Source of the DNA: Allacma fusca
Lineage: Eukaryota > Arthropoda > Collembola > Symphypleona > Sminthuridae
Assembly: GCA_947179485.1 (NCBI GenBank)
Contig: OX359249.1
Span: forward strand, 47,629,415 to 47,693,414
DNA length: 64,000 nucleotides
Direction of reading: 5' to 3'
Position numbers and translations under genes: made by a program. Position 1 is the first letter of the stretch, and each line of letters starts with the position of its first letter. The notes beneath the pieces are model-generated. The model was not told the DNA's origin. It worked only from the letters and a program-made list of their open reading frames with translations, and searched no databases. Below, in pieces: positions 50,601 to 63,986 of the stretch.

Positions 50601-53600
50601 GAGGTTAATCCCAGGGAGTAGGATCTCCAGTGTTCTTAGCTGATGCATCGGAACGTATGTAGAACTACTTAGCTGGTATATTATTAGCATCAAGAGCAAA
50701 CACTCCATCAATTAGTTGAACAAAGGGTTTTCTTGGGAATAAATCTCCGCCGTGACAATGACAAGATTGCTTTGTCAATGCTGTACAGTCCCATGCATTT
50801 GGTGTGTAAATGTATTTTGGTTCCTGCAGCTCTCTTTGCACTTGAGCGTGCTTCAAAAAATTGCAAGCCAAAAGTTATTGATGAATTTAGAAACATCTAT
50901 GGATTTGGACGGATGAGTCAGTCCTCAATGTCTCCAAGAAGCGACATAAATCTTGAAGACTTACCAAATGATTTGAATATCTGGAGTTGTTTGGGTGCCT
51001 GAGCAAGAGTGTAATAAAATATGGGATCACAAGTCGGAAGTCATGCACCAATCCTGACATTACTAGTCTAAATACTCCCTCCAACTCGATATAAAATCAG
51101 GAGCAAAAAATTCTCACATTGCCGAAGCGCCCAGAGCTTCAAAAACTGAACCAAAGAATTCTTAAGAAGTGAACCGACACAGCCCGGCAATTCAAAGGAT
51201 TTCGTCACCCCGTACTTTCCACAGAGAATTCTCCTGCATAATTATACTTATATTGTGCATACTTACATACGCAGCTGCGTTGGAAATTGCAAATACTTCA
51301 TATTCATATAGCAACCCACGTTATTATTATCCCAGCGTCGGATTCATCTTTAAAATTGTCAACAGGTGGCTCAAACACAATTGTGAGATGAAAGATACTG
51401 AAAGCTAAGCTCCCATGCCTACTTTATTTTTAGGCAATTGCAAACATTTACGCAAAAAAATTACTCAAACACGAAGAGACCGATTTGCGCGTACTCTTCA
51501 TGCTCGCTCCCTTAATTTAAATCTGTGTGAAATATCCAACTATTAATAGTTATATGTAGATAGGGCAATACGGGACATACAAGAATATTTTCCTTCCCCC
51601 AAATTTCCACCTGTGATATAAATTTTTTTTTTAAATTTGATCAAAATATTTCACTTTAGGATCTCCTTTTACAATAACAATAATTATTATTGTAGTGTAA
51701 GCTCAAGTTGTTGAATCAAGAAATTCTGACTTTCCGTCGGGACTAACACTGTTTTATAGCTTTTTTTTGCCTTGAAGTCTTTGACTGCATGCTAAATTAA
51801 CGACGGCAGTGATAAGAATGCTGTGCAGAATTCTTGAGAAGGTTGATTCCGTCAATAGGAAAAGAAAGATTGGAGATAGGATCCGGGATAACAAATGCTC
51901 TCAAGATGAGCACACATGTTCGGTTTTCCTCTCACATGGCTCTTGCAGAAAGCACTTGAACAAGCAAGGAGTCAGACCATATAGAGTTTACCACGGAGCT
52001 AAGTGCAAGCTGTGCGTATGGCTATGTCCCATAAGTACATGTATATGGAAGCAATGAAGAAAAACAATGGGGAAAAGGTGAGACTGGCAAATTTTCATTT
52101 TTATGTGGAAAATTTTCAGTGCCAAAATGTCACGTTAATACTATTTGTTGGTAATGGTTGGTTGGGATGAGATCCAAGGGAGTAATTTTAGCCGCAACAT
52201 AAAAATAACTGCCAACTCGTGAGGGTTAAATAGGTGTAAAAGGCGATGACATTCACTCGCCAATTTGCAAAGCTCCAAAATACTTACTCGCCATACGAAC
52301 TTATCAAATGGCAAGGATGAATAGAGATATACATTCCTCCATGCACTCCCCACTACCCAACCACTCTCATCCTCATGTATCCAACATAATGTGTACTTAA
52401 AAGTCTCTTGACAAAAACAGCCATGTACACTTCCTCATGTCCGGGATTAGTGCAGACAGTAGACAACGACCCAGGAAGATAATACAAGTGTGGAACTTTG
52501 TGCGTTTTTGTATACTCTGGTTTGACTCGACGGGCGGATCCTAATTTGCCTCTGAAACAGAGACATTTCCCGGTTTCTGCATGATTTGTTTGGGTGGATG
52601 ATTTTTGAGGGATATTCCAAGACCAGGATTGTTATCAAAAATACACAGTATATATACTTTAATCGTAAAAACTATTTTCGAAATCTATTTGGAAAATTCA
52701 CATTTGACTTCTTATTTTTATTATCATCACTGCTGTTTCCACACTGCTCTTTAAAATTTCCTTTATTTATTTTCTTTTTGGTTTCCCTGTAAGAACTTGG
52801 GTTGGGAGACGAGACTGGAATAAGTATCATCATCGATATGTTTGAAAATTTTAAGTATCTTTCTCTCAGACCCGCACATATACAGAGTTGACATTAGCAA
52901 CCAATACGTACTAGTTTTTAGACTCATCTCGTCTCAGACCTTCGATTTTTCCCCCACAAAGTAGCTTAAAGGTGAAGGATAAAGGGGAGCCAAAATCTTA
53001 TACAAGTCATGCATAATTTGCCACTGAAAAATACAGTGCACCATCTTCCTTCACTCTATTGTCTTTTTGCAATTTATACAATAATTGTGTAGTCTGGGGA
53101 GATGCAGCACGAAATTGGATGGAAAAGTGCCAGGAACCTACAACACGGGCTCTATGTATTGTTACATGTATAATTCATCAGCCGCATTCCGGGATCTTGT
53201 ATATGTAGCACAACTCCCTGTGTATGTGTGTGCATTTAACAGTTAACAACATAAATGCTCATGTACAAAGTCTCAAGTAACTACAGGCCTAGTACTGCAA
53301 ATCCTGTAGGATCAGGTACTAATTTAAACCTCCCATAATTTGTAGGGACCATGTTTTGACTAAGTACCGTATTTTTTATGTTACCTTCAAATCCTCCAAC
53401 TTATTCGTTCTTTGCCAGAACTAAGGCAGTCTGCTAGACCGAGACTCTCACTGAGTACGTGTCACCGGGAGTGCTAATATTTGAAGCCATATTTTGAGTT
53501 AAACGGATACACGGATCTGGAGCAACTTTATTGAACGTAAGTTCCAAAGGCCATGAGAAAATTGTGAAATTAAAATGTTTTGGCAGGTAATGCACACTTT

Positions 53601-56600
53601 CAGAGTGTACATCAGTCATACTGCAGTTAACTTGTGCACTCTTGGGTAGGAAACGTGGTTACCTCATCCCTTCATCCCATCAATAACAGCTGAAATAGTT
53701 TCTCATCGATGCACTATTGCACAGTCATTAGATCATGCGGAGACTGCGAGTTCACACAAGATTAAATCCCCCGTTCCTCAGCTCATTACTGAGGGATGGG
53801 AGAAGCTGTAAAAATAAAATATTTTATAGCTCTGAAATTATGATTCTCACACCATCAAATCATCTCCCCTCTGACTCGAGCGCCACAAACTGTGCGAACT
53901 AAAGATGACATTTAAGACCTCAGGGAGGTTTAGCATAACAGAAGCGATCGTTCATTCCTCTAGTAAGTATCTGTAGATAAACAATAATAATTATTATTGT
54001 TAATGGCTCCAAAGAGAAACATAATTTTTTTACTTTCAAAAACCTTCCGTGCAAAAATTTAAGCCAGCTGGAGATTCTATGATTTCATAAATCTGCAAAT
54101 GTGGGAGTTAATATTAGAAAGGTTAGCAAAGACATTTTAGGTAACTTATTAAGATGTGTCATGCTCCCGGAATATTTATCCTTTAGGTATGTTCTGGACG
54201 TTTACAATTTTTGAGGGAGAGATAGTGAGTTACCCTAATTTTTGAAAGGTTTGAGAGACTCAATGAAATATTTAATCCTCCGGGATTTAATTTGTCCATA
54301 CAAGTATTTACATTAATCTAAACATAGAAACTTACCGGGTAGATTATGACAGCTGAATGATTTTCTTGAACGGCATCGGCACAGACCCATGAAGGAAGAG
54401 ATGACGCCCTTCCTCCACAAGCCGTAAGTAATTGACATGAACATATATCTTCGTCTATTACTTGGATTAGAGACTCGCCAGAAGAGATTTACCACAGAGA
54501 CGCACTACATCATTTACCATTTAAAACCTCCGAGTATACATATATATTTGACGTACATGATAGAATCATTTCTGCTTTTATGTGAGAATCGGAAATGATC
54601 CATAAGCATTGAACAAATCCACGCTGCATTACGCTCATTCCGGTGTAGTTTACGATACTCGCGTATTACTCCCCATCCCCAAGAATATAACCTGAGTCTC
54701 AATCCAGAGGCTTTGTAGCATCCTAGCCTGTACATATATTTTCTAATTGAAAGTATTCATAATCTACTTCAGTCTGTTTTGATGTAGGAAGGTTGGTGGA
54801 TTTAGGATAAACATGACGAAATTTCCCCAATGGTATACTATCCTATCTAAATGGCCCTATCGGTTCGGGGTCTGTCATAATTCCGCTCAGCATCATCATA
54901 TCATTCGCGGAACGGTTGTTCGTGCTTTTGTAGGATTCCCACTGTATCTTTATGGAGTAATTTAAATATCAATTTATCTTCCAGCAAGTCTACTCTATAT
55001 ACTTAAATGAAATCTATGACCTGATTGTAGGAGGCTGATAGTTTATGTTAAAGTTGGCTTATGTTGAAAAGCTAGTGTCAGCTGGATTTGATCCGTTTAT
55101 GCTTCCTTCCTTGTGCTTTACACAGTATGTCAGTACCTATCAGCATCATTATCATAATGCGTCAAAACACCGGCGGGTCATGTTTGAGTTGAACACTGTG
55201 ACCCTCAGTATTGATGAAGAGTTAAAACTATTAGTGTTTTAGGAGGTCATCGCAAATCAAATTAATTGTAGTTTCCCGTAGTTAAATGTACACACGAATG
55301 TTGAAAGAATTTAGTTGGTATGATTTTTGCAGAAAATATGATAAGTTTGCTTATCGGCCCAAATCAAGTCAGTTCATTTTGCCTCTCCACAGATCGCAAG
55401 GGTGTGTTTCTGTGCACTTATTGGATACATTTACTAATGTTTGTGCATGTTTGAATTGAAGGCATTATGCTTTTAACTTTTACTCTTACCCTATCTTTGC
55501 AGTACGTTTGTAATAATTACGCGGATGTGTTTTAAAATGCTGCTCAGTGATAGCTCAGCGTCTTCACAGTACATACATACATTGGGATAAAAAAAATTGG
55601 AGATGAGCCCAGTTTGAGGCGCCCTTTGTTTATGTTCCAACGACGCTTAATGTCTTACTTTCATAATACCATCATAAATGCAGTCTGATATCTACTCATG
55701 TCGTGAGCATGTTGATCTCTCAACTTCCACAATGCTATTAATTTGTTTTCACTCTCGTTCAGTTCATGCTGGGCATAGTTTCCAAGTCCTAGTTGAACTA
55801 ATGGAAGGCCGCATAGGAACGGTGCATTTCACTACTCTGGTGATTAATATGAAGGGCTGCTCTGGAATTCCGCCCCACTCATATCGCACATACTTCCCAT
55901 GCTTTATATCAAACACCTTCTTTAATTAATCTCCTTGACGGAGCTATTTGGGAGAGAGTGGGAGGCTTAGTAATGTAAACGAATATTTTTCAGAATTTTA
56001 TTATATGCATTTAATGGCTTGTGTTTATGTCAAAGGGCAAATTTTCATTGCATGTGTACACCTGGCATTGGCATGCTGCTCTGAGCTTTAGCCTAAACTA
56101 GTCATAGATACATCCGTGATGACGTCTGGAAGATGATGGATGGAATCGAACTGAGCTGACTATTCACACAATATAATATGTTTATATAATTATATGTACT
56201 GTTGGTAATAATACTAGTGTGGTATGCATAGAATCCATTTGAAAATGCTAGTAAATTGTAACATGACGTAAGATTATTTTTGAGCTGGAGGATTGGAAAA
56301 TGTACTCAAGGTTATTAAAATACTGTTTGTTTTCCAGGTTTTCCAAAAATTGGAATATGAAGAAGAAGTGGCCGGATACCTACATTTAAAGAAACTTTTA
56401 GATGATGGGAGATCAAATTTCACAGAGATTTTACTCAATAGTCACTCATCCGAGGTGTGTAAATATTTTCAAATGGTTAAATAAAATTAATCAACTCAAT
56501 GAGCTCAGCATTCCTGAATGCTTTAGAGTTACAGATTACTGAATGTTTTCGAGTTCAAAATTTCTAAATTGTATAAAAGCTAAGTTTTTTTGAATTCCTT

Positions 56601-59403
56601 GGAATTAGTTTCTAATCGTTTTATTACAAGAATTTTTAATGCTGCTTCCAACATTAGTGGTTTAGGTTTTAGGTTTTACTATACCATGAAAAGGAGTATT
56701 TCAATAAATGCTTCAAAATTTTAATTTCATAGCTAGAAGATTTCAACCATACTCTTCACACAGCTCTGGAGAAGTTGGTAACAACCCTTGAACAGGTAAG
56801 GTCAAATGGCCTGAGTTTACTTGTCAAGGACGAAGAAACTGTGGTACAATCAGCCAGTTGGGGAGACTTCGAAAAATCCGCATTTTTCGCCTCAACAGTT
56901 CTCACCACCATTGGTAAATAAATTCAAGAGAGTGGATTGCACTTGAATTTTCTGTGAAACTTCAACCTTTGTAATTCATGCGGCTTCAAGCTTCGATGCC
57001 TAACTGCTATTTCGCCCACTTTTTGTTTGGAGTACGTAGTTGTGAAACCGAAACCACACACGATTTTTTCTTGAGTTCTTCTTCGTTGAAAATTCCTTCT
57101 TAAGGAATTCTTGTAGGGAAATTCCATCTACTTAATTTACCATTACCATCGTATCAAATGCATGCTCATAGACTACTGTACACCCCCACACTTAAAAGAC
57201 TGAAGTAAATCAAAATAAAACCAGTTTGGCAGGACAATTCCATTCTCCGAAGTGCTCCTTGATAGTATTTCCAGGGAAATTGTAATAAATGGGAGCTGAT
57301 TTGATTTGGTCGTAATTTATGAATATTATATGAATATTCATTCAACTAGGCATTTCCAGGAACGGCCTCTTAAAACTACTGATATTGCTATGAAGCTACT
57401 ATAATATTAGAAGAATTATACGATGATATAGGACAGGTCGTAAATCTTGGAAATCAGTTCATTGGTTTTTTCTCCCGTGATTATAATTTATACTGACAGC
57501 GAGATTTTCACTAGCCAATTTTTCTCCGAGGACTCAGCACTATGGAATTCTATCATTGAATGTATTTTGATATGTGTAGGTATGCACATGAGAACACGTT
57601 TTGGGAGATATTATTGCGAAGGCCAACTTTATTGAATACAATTATGAGGACCATTTATATTTTATTTTCCAATTTCTTAAAAATAATTTTTGTTTTCTTG
57701 AATATGAAAGGAAGCTAGGTAGTCAGAAAAGCATTTTTGAATGCAAATTCATAACTCAATACGTGGAACAACCCGTTTGTTGATTATTCTTTTTAAGAAT
57801 TTAATACTTATAAACATGTACCAACCTTAAATAGATAATTATGCACATGGTGTCGCATATGTATATGCTTTCTCCCCCAAGCACGTACATTTAAAAAGGC
57901 ACAGTAAGATTTTTTGATTCCCTGTCTTTTTAATAGAATCCTTTTTAGCAAATTTTTAAAAATTACAAACATTGGCCCATATCAGCACTTAAGGTCTATT
58001 AAATGAATAGATCAAAGTCGAGATTGTTTCCGGAAAACTATCTGGTCAACGCATGGTCGCCTGAATTTTAAAAACCACTTTTTACATTCTAAAATAAATT
58101 ATTTTTAATCATGTCTAAATTGTGGGTGAGCAAGTAATATTTAATTTTTACAATAAATCTACAAGTAAGCTGTTTTGTAGTGTAATAATATTATTTGTAG
58201 AAAGTGAACTGTATATACATACGTATGTATATATTGAAGAAATCTGATAACTGCAACCTTTATAAAAAAATAGATGATATAATACAATATCTTATGTTTC
58301 CCCCTCCTGCTTCAGCCTTCTTATCCATTACTCCCTATACAGAAATTCTGATTTGGAACTATTTTTCTTCCAGACCTGATATTACATGATGAAGGAATAG
58401 GAAAAATATGATTTTTTTACTATTATGAAGGCTATGGAGATATGGCTCCGGAAACACCTTGGGGCCGGGGGTTTTGCATCCTTTTTGCCTTGATAGGCAT
58501 CCCATTTACATTAACGGTAATAGCGGACGTTGGTAAACTGATGGCTGCACTTGTTTCCATGTCAGCCAAGCGACTCAAGAAGAGTTTACCAAAGAAGACT
58601 CCCTCAGGAACCAAGTCCAAGTGTTGCAGTTCTGGTACATTTATAATTATTATTTGAAATTGACATAATGTATGAATATTCTGTTAAGCATGTATTCTCA
58701 TTGGCGTCTATTTTCTGAAATATGTACAGGAAAGTCAGCCACGGTTGCAGCAGCTGTGCTGTCTTTGCTACTTTACATCTTATTCGGGGGCTACTTATTT
58801 ACACTGTGGGAGAGCTGGGACCTTTTCAACTCTTTTTATTTCTGCTTCATTACCATGACCACCATCGGCTTGGGAGATTTGGTTCCAGGTAATTACCTTG
58901 AGCATTCAACCGAGGACTACATATATTAGGATTTATTACTTGAGATAAATATTCCAATTTGCAGAGAACACCAGCTACATTATATTATGCGTGTACATCA
59001 TGATTGGTCTGGCAATGACATCAACAGCTATTGAACTAGTCCGTATTCAGTATGCAGATTCTTGGAGGAGGATGCGGGAGTTGTCGATGCGACTCGGACC
59101 ACTTGCGGAGACTCTCAAGAAGTAATGAAGCTGGATAATAGCTTTTCAACTTTTTTTTTGGCCATAATCCTCAACATTTCTTCTTTTTTTAATTCCAGAT
59201 ACGGAGACAATATAAATCTAGACGTTAGCGTTCTACAAGATCTTAAGGAATTGAAGAAAGTTTTAGCAATGTCTTCTGGGAAACAGAGGCGTGAAGGAAG
59301 CATTTGGAAAAAGTTTTGGGAGAACGAAGATGGATATGATGATGAACCGGACTCTAATGAACCTCGTTTGATACAAATTATTATTTACGAGTCATCTGTA
59401 TAA
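47643..59403 (+). CDS. Two-pore-domain potassium channel (K2P/TWK, KCNK family), complete
   Basis: Background (leak) K+ channel of the plasma membrane; two subunits form one pore (family knowledge). Seven exons: 47643-47798, 56338-56454, 56733-56913, 58431-58634, 58730-58888, 58965-59121, 59199-59403, phases 0,0,1,1,1,2, give 392 residues. M1 is at about 34-53 (FFGHFGLFVALILYTAAGAW). The extracellular cap follows, with an NFT sequon. Selectivity filter 1 is TTIGYGD (149-155), M2 IGIPFTLTVIADVGK, M3 about 222-244, filter 2 TTIGLGD (263-269), M4 about 276-300 (CVYIMIGLAMTSTAIEL). A cytosolic tail of about 90 residues is rich in Lys and Asp/Glu. Met47643 is the first ATG, followed by a basic cytosolic N-terminus, as usual for K2P. 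It fits arthropod/nematode TWK-type channels; the exact human KCNK counterpart cannot be fixed. Confidence 0.95.
47799..56337 (+). other. First intron of the K2P channel (8.5 kb)
   Basis: Runs from donor GTATTA after GAW to acceptor TTTCCAG before VFQKLEYEEE. It contains no supported exon on either strand. A fragment resembling a non-LTR retroelement lies at 51809-52057. Small open frames at 50733-51002 and 51169-51408 match nothing I recognise. Long first introns often hold regulatory elements; none can be named here. Confidence 0.8.
51809..52057 (+). mobile_element. Possible fragment of a non-LTR retrotransposon polyprotein (C-terminal region)
   Basis: The open frame carries VFLSHGSCRKHLNKQG followed by Cys residues. 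This resembles the region after reverse transcriptase in arthropod non-LTR elements, where LxGHGxFRxYLxRxG is followed by a Cys-rich knuckle. The Cys spacing is not intact and no reverse-transcriptase catalytic motif was found nearby, so at best it is a short dead remnant. It may also be chance. Confidence 0.3.
56914..58430 (+). other. K2P intron splitting the first pore filter (1.5 kb)
   Basis: Splits the glycine codon of TTIG/YGD in phase 1: donor G|GTAAAT at 56913/56914, acceptor ATGAAG before 58431. No other feature seen inside. Confidence 0.9.
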
Positions 59404-61831
59404 TATCAAATTAATTATTAAGCATTTAGTGTTAGTTTGTACTGTACTGTAGGAATTCATATAGACATTTGCCTTATGCTCCCAAGTGTTTACAATAGAG
59501 TTGAAGACTTACAAACAAGCCATTTTTCACCAGGGTCAGTCATTGGCCAGTTCAGCCTTAAATCTGATTATGGTTGTTACTGGTTACCATTATATTTCAA
59601 ATACTATTTAAAATCACGTTAGTACTCAAAGGTAGAAGTACCCGTTGGGGGTAGATTTTGGCAACTGTCGTGACAGGGATCTAGAATTTAATACAAGCTT
59701 GAGCGCCACCTTTGAAGATAACTATAAATCCTCCACTTTCTTTTCGTTGCATTGCTATAAGCAATACGAGCAACAAAAATAAAAATACTGTAGATTTTAA
59801 AATTTTCCTATTGAATCCCATCTCAGCTTGGCTAAAATCAGAATAAGTGACTAAAATATACTCTGTATTGATGCTAAAGGCATTCAAAAAGAAATGCTGC
59901 TTTGATGTCATTCAATATTAAGAAACTTTAATAAGGTTTCAGTGAGATTACAATAATTGTTGCATTTCAGTGCATCTCTTAAAAATGATATATTATGGTT
60001 CTGAAGGACTATTATTGCTCTAAAAGAGCATGTTTTACGCGAATCTTAATAACGTTATAATGTTAAACGATGAATTTCTGGATTCAAAGGACAAAAATGC
60101 CTTTTTCTGTTGCCTCTTCATGATCAAATATTAAATATAATTATTACCAATGTATATATATTTGTTATGACTGATTCTCTAAGGATTAAGAGATTGGAAA
60201 CATTCGTCACCAAATTACTTAATTATACTGCACTGAAAAACGTGTCCCTGTGTACTGCCTTCATAGTTCATCATGTTAGTCAGAGAAACCATATTTTTGT
60301 ACATTCTGTTTAGACGAGGAAAATTACCATTGACAAGTTGAAACATCCCACTAAAGATCAATGTCAGAAAATGATGGTCAGTTTCACTCACGTAATAAAG
60401 AAAAAAGGTAATGTTTTTAAAACTTCAATCTTATACTCCATACATTGTACATATGTACTCACTCCAAAAAAAACGTTACTTCCTTTTTTTATTACACTCC
60501 GAAAACGTAAATATTGTTATCTCGAGTGAATAAATATGCTGACATTGGGTAAATGGTGTGTTTTTTCTTGGGTTGCCTATATGTTGGGGTGAATTGAGTC
60601 AAAATTGCTTAGGAAGATGCATTTTACTTAGAGATCTACACAATAATGCAACGCTTACGTAAGAATTATCAGTCAGGTCACATTGAGACACATTAAACAG
60701 GTGATATCGATTTCCAGTATTTAAAACTAGATGCCTACTATTAATTAACTCCTTCGTAGAATACTTTATAAAGATTTAGGTATACATTACATATACTCAT
60801 TTAATTCAAACTCCTATTTAGTAAATAGCGTCACCCACTATCTTTACTTGTCATACTATCTGTACTACTGATTTGTTAACTATAGTCAGTTCAAGATTTA
60901 TCCAAGGATTTTTGTTAACTTATACTAAGGAGACAAACTTACAATTTCTAGTTTTAAGACAGTTCAGATATATACTTACTTGGACTGATGTACTCTAATT
61001 TCCTGAATAATCTTCGTGAGTATAGAGTATCCACAAATTGCGTCAATCGACGAGCATCACTTCTTGGCACATGAGGTAATCCGGGTAATCGTGCATTTCC
61101 TTAAAGTTAAACTTCTCTTGAATTACTTATATGTATAAACAATAGATACATTATTATACACACATACCTCTATTAATTATATTAAGTTTTTAGCCGTCCA
61201 AGAGCCTTCCTGAAGTTGCATTAAATTGTGGGGTCAGTTCACACTCTTTAGCTTTAATCACTTTTTATTATGTACATAAATAGAAACCTTGCTCTTTTTG
61301 TCACAAATGTTATGGACTCCAAATAGTGTGCATTTCTTATTGAATAAGTTAAAAGGAATCTCAAATAAAAGCCAAGTACTGTTATAATTCTCTTCAAGAC
61401 CTTTTTCTTAATTTTGAAACGTTGAACGTTGTATGTACTTATCACCACTGTAGTGAGTAAATTATGCCGTGTTCCATTTATCCCTTTTGCGACTTTTGTT
61501 GTGTGAAACAATCAAGCGCATCAAACTCTTTGGGGGTTCAACGTATTGGGCTGAAATAATATACATGCATACATATACGACTGCATGGAAACAGTTTTTT
61601 TTATTTCTGAAGGCATTTGGAAGCACGTATTTTGCAATGTGTCCTAATACATTTATATAAGCATGAATGAATTGTAATTATGTACGTGGGAAAAATATGC
61701 CGCAAAAATCATGGGAGCGAAAAAGTGCGATAAAGTGCAGGTAGGGAAGATCACTACCTCACGTTAGAATCATTCCAATTTATGCAGTTCTAAAATTGTC
61801 ATCGTGGAGAGACTTACGGTCCCAAATCAAT
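59404..61831. other. Intergenic region between the K2P channel and the CUB gene
   Basis: About 2.4 kb holding the K2P 3' UTR, a possible poly(A) signal at 59778-59783, and presumably the CUB gene promoter near the right end. Short open frames here do not resemble proteins. Confidence 0.5.
59778..59783 (+). terminator. Possible poly(A) signal of the K2P gene
   Basis: AATAAA about 375 bases after the K2P stop. Other candidates further on cannot be excluded. Confidence 0.3.
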
Positions 61832-63986
61832 ATGAATCTACTTTGTGTCTTCGCCCAAATTTTATTACTACAGAGATTACGATTCACCGGCGTCAATTCT
61901 CACATTGTCCCAATAGCGGAATCCTCTTTTTTAAGGAAGCCTCGGGATTTTGGAGATTTTCAAAACCGAACTACACCTCTTGAAAAGGGCTTGTTACCTC
62001 CATCAGGTTAGTCTTTTTGGTGCGACAAAATCCTTTGAGAAATTAATAATAATTATTGAAATAAAATTAAAAACTAGAAATTAATTAGGATTGATCAGAC
62101 AAGAGTGATTGCACAAAATAATGTGTTGCAGAAGTTAAAACTGTTTTTGATTCAAGTTTATAGATGTGGTGAAACGTCCAGAGATCTAGTACTTAATTTT
62201 GTAAATCCAAATTTCCCTGATAATGATATGAGTCCAGGGGATTGCCGATTCAGACTGGTAATTAGCAGTCCACATGTGTGCCAGGTTAAAACAAAATAAA
62301 ATACACTAATATAGTCAATGTAGACAAACGTTTGTTAATTCATTGTTGATTTGTTAAATTGTCCATTCAATTACTGTTCACGTTACCGGGTTTGTTTTTG
62401 TAGGTACGGGTAGATTTTGTGGATACTGAAATGGTGGCTCCAACAAGAGGAGACTGCCTCACTCAAGTCTTCGAAGTTGAAGGAGCAATGTGGCCAACTG
62501 GGATCCCCCCTCTTTGTGGCATTAATAACGATCAACACTGTGAGTACTTCGTAGCAATCTGATATTTTTATAGTACGTATTTAAATAATTTATAATATGC
62601 TATCCACAGAGATGCTCTTTCAGTTCCAGCCCAATTCAATTAATTTTATCAACCTAATAGTTAGTACGCTAGCTAATAGGAACTGTGTTTAACTCTCCAG
62701 ATTTTCAAATTAAAAATTAGTTCGTCAAAGCTTTAATAATTAGCTTGAGAGTTGATTGAGAGCTGTTTTAACTGAGACTTGGACTCCGAGGACAAATTTT
62801 CTTTTGATAAAGTTTTAAATAAATTTGAAAATGTACAATAATTATTCATGTTGACTAGATTCAAAATTAAAAAATAAAGTATTTCGGGAATTATCAGGAA
62901 ATTTGAAAAACCTTTGACTAGGATGTCGTACCTCAGTATTTATTAGTTCACTCAAAAGCCATTTAATTGCTGTACAAAATATTACAAAATAATTAAACTG
63001 AATTGAACTTTCCACAAAAGTGGAAGTCTGAAATAATCTTACTTTCACTTCCGATTTTATTATTTCAGTTTACCTACATCTTGATACATGGTCCGCTAAC
63101 ACATCGTATCTCGATTTTCGGCTTGTGACGGCTGTGAGTGGCAAGCCGTATCGTTTCGGTATGTGGTTGACCCAAATTGACTGCACTAATTTCAATGTCT
63201 TAAGAGGTATGCTCTGGGTACTTACAATTTGTTAGTAGTATTTATTAAATTTTTATTAGAAAATATATGGTAGTTTTAAATGCTACATCAATTACTATAA
63301 AATCCTTGTTTAAATTCTAAAGCCCCTGATGGATGCACGCAGTATTTTTTGGGAGAAAGCGGATCCATAAAGGCATTTAATTTTGAAGGAGCTCAGCATC
63401 TAAACGGACAAAATTATAGGATTTGTATTAGAACAGGAAAGGGAGTATGCGGAGTTCGTTACGACTCCAACGATAAAGATTTCAATATCCGGAAAAGTAT
63501 TATGGCTGCGGAGGATACTCACGCGAAGTTAGCAAGAATACAACAGTCGACTCTATTTTAAATCATAACTCATTACACTTATATTTTTAAATTTGAGGTA
63601 AGTCAAGCCTCAAGTGAAGTTCTTGATTTCCAGATCTGGTACGGGGTCCTCAGTTTGTGGACTGGACTATTTGCTGATCCCCGATGGACGTAGTTCCTTT
63701 GCTCAGAAAAAATCTGAGAAGAGAGAAAGATCCTCGGGAAGATTGTTATGGCGACGTCAAGAGAATATTATAATTGTTAATACGGATATGTTTCGACAAG
63801 TACCTCCGCCTCAAGCTCCGTATCAGGTACCAAGCCCTCCGATAAGATTGGAATTACCGACAACAGAAACTACAACAATGAAAAGTATTCCAAAAATGTC
63901 GTCTCGGCTTAAAGGTCACTCCGATAGGTATTGTGGGGAAGTTTTCTCCACTGCAGAAGAGGAAACGACCAATCAGTCGATTTTTG
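61832..63986 (+). CDS. Secreted CUB-domain-family protein of arthropod type; 5' part of gene
   Basis: Resembles a widespread arthropod family of secreted proteins of unknown role with CUB-like Cys-rich modules. Exons: 61832-62006, 62157-62284, 62404-62539, 63069-63206, 63323-63527, 63634-63986 (378 complete codons). The start ATG 61832 opens a signal peptide (MNLLCVFAQILLL, cleavage near residue 23). Landmarks follow in family order: VNPNFP, CRFRLV, VCQVRVDFVD, a CGxNxxQH segment, WLTQIDC, LRAPDGCTQYFLG, NGQNYRICIRTGKGVCGVRY, then CGLDYLLIPDG and DRYCGEVF. Most junctions have good splice sites. The exon 5 donor (AA|GTTAGC at 63528) is weak but restores the frame to KSGTGSSVCGLDY; unspliced, the frame meets a stop at 63559. 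The last donor G|GTACAT at 63987 implies the gene continues beyond the window. A Lys/Arg-rich and Pro/Thr-rich insert lies between the LLIPDG and DRYCG parts. Confidence 0.8.

Noticed and set aside
51169-51408. Frame with a signal-peptide-like hydrophobic stretch
   Set aside because: It opens at GTG, has no ATG upstream of the hydrophobic part, and lies alone in the K2P intron.
56785-56800. GTAAGG inside K2P exon 3 as a splice donor
   Set aside because: The frame reads through into residues leading to the pore helix and filter, and no alternative acceptor before the filter is evident.
61796-61831. Earlier start of the CUB gene
   Set aside because: The codon at 61796 is TTG. The first ATG in frame is 61832, which directly begins a signal peptide.
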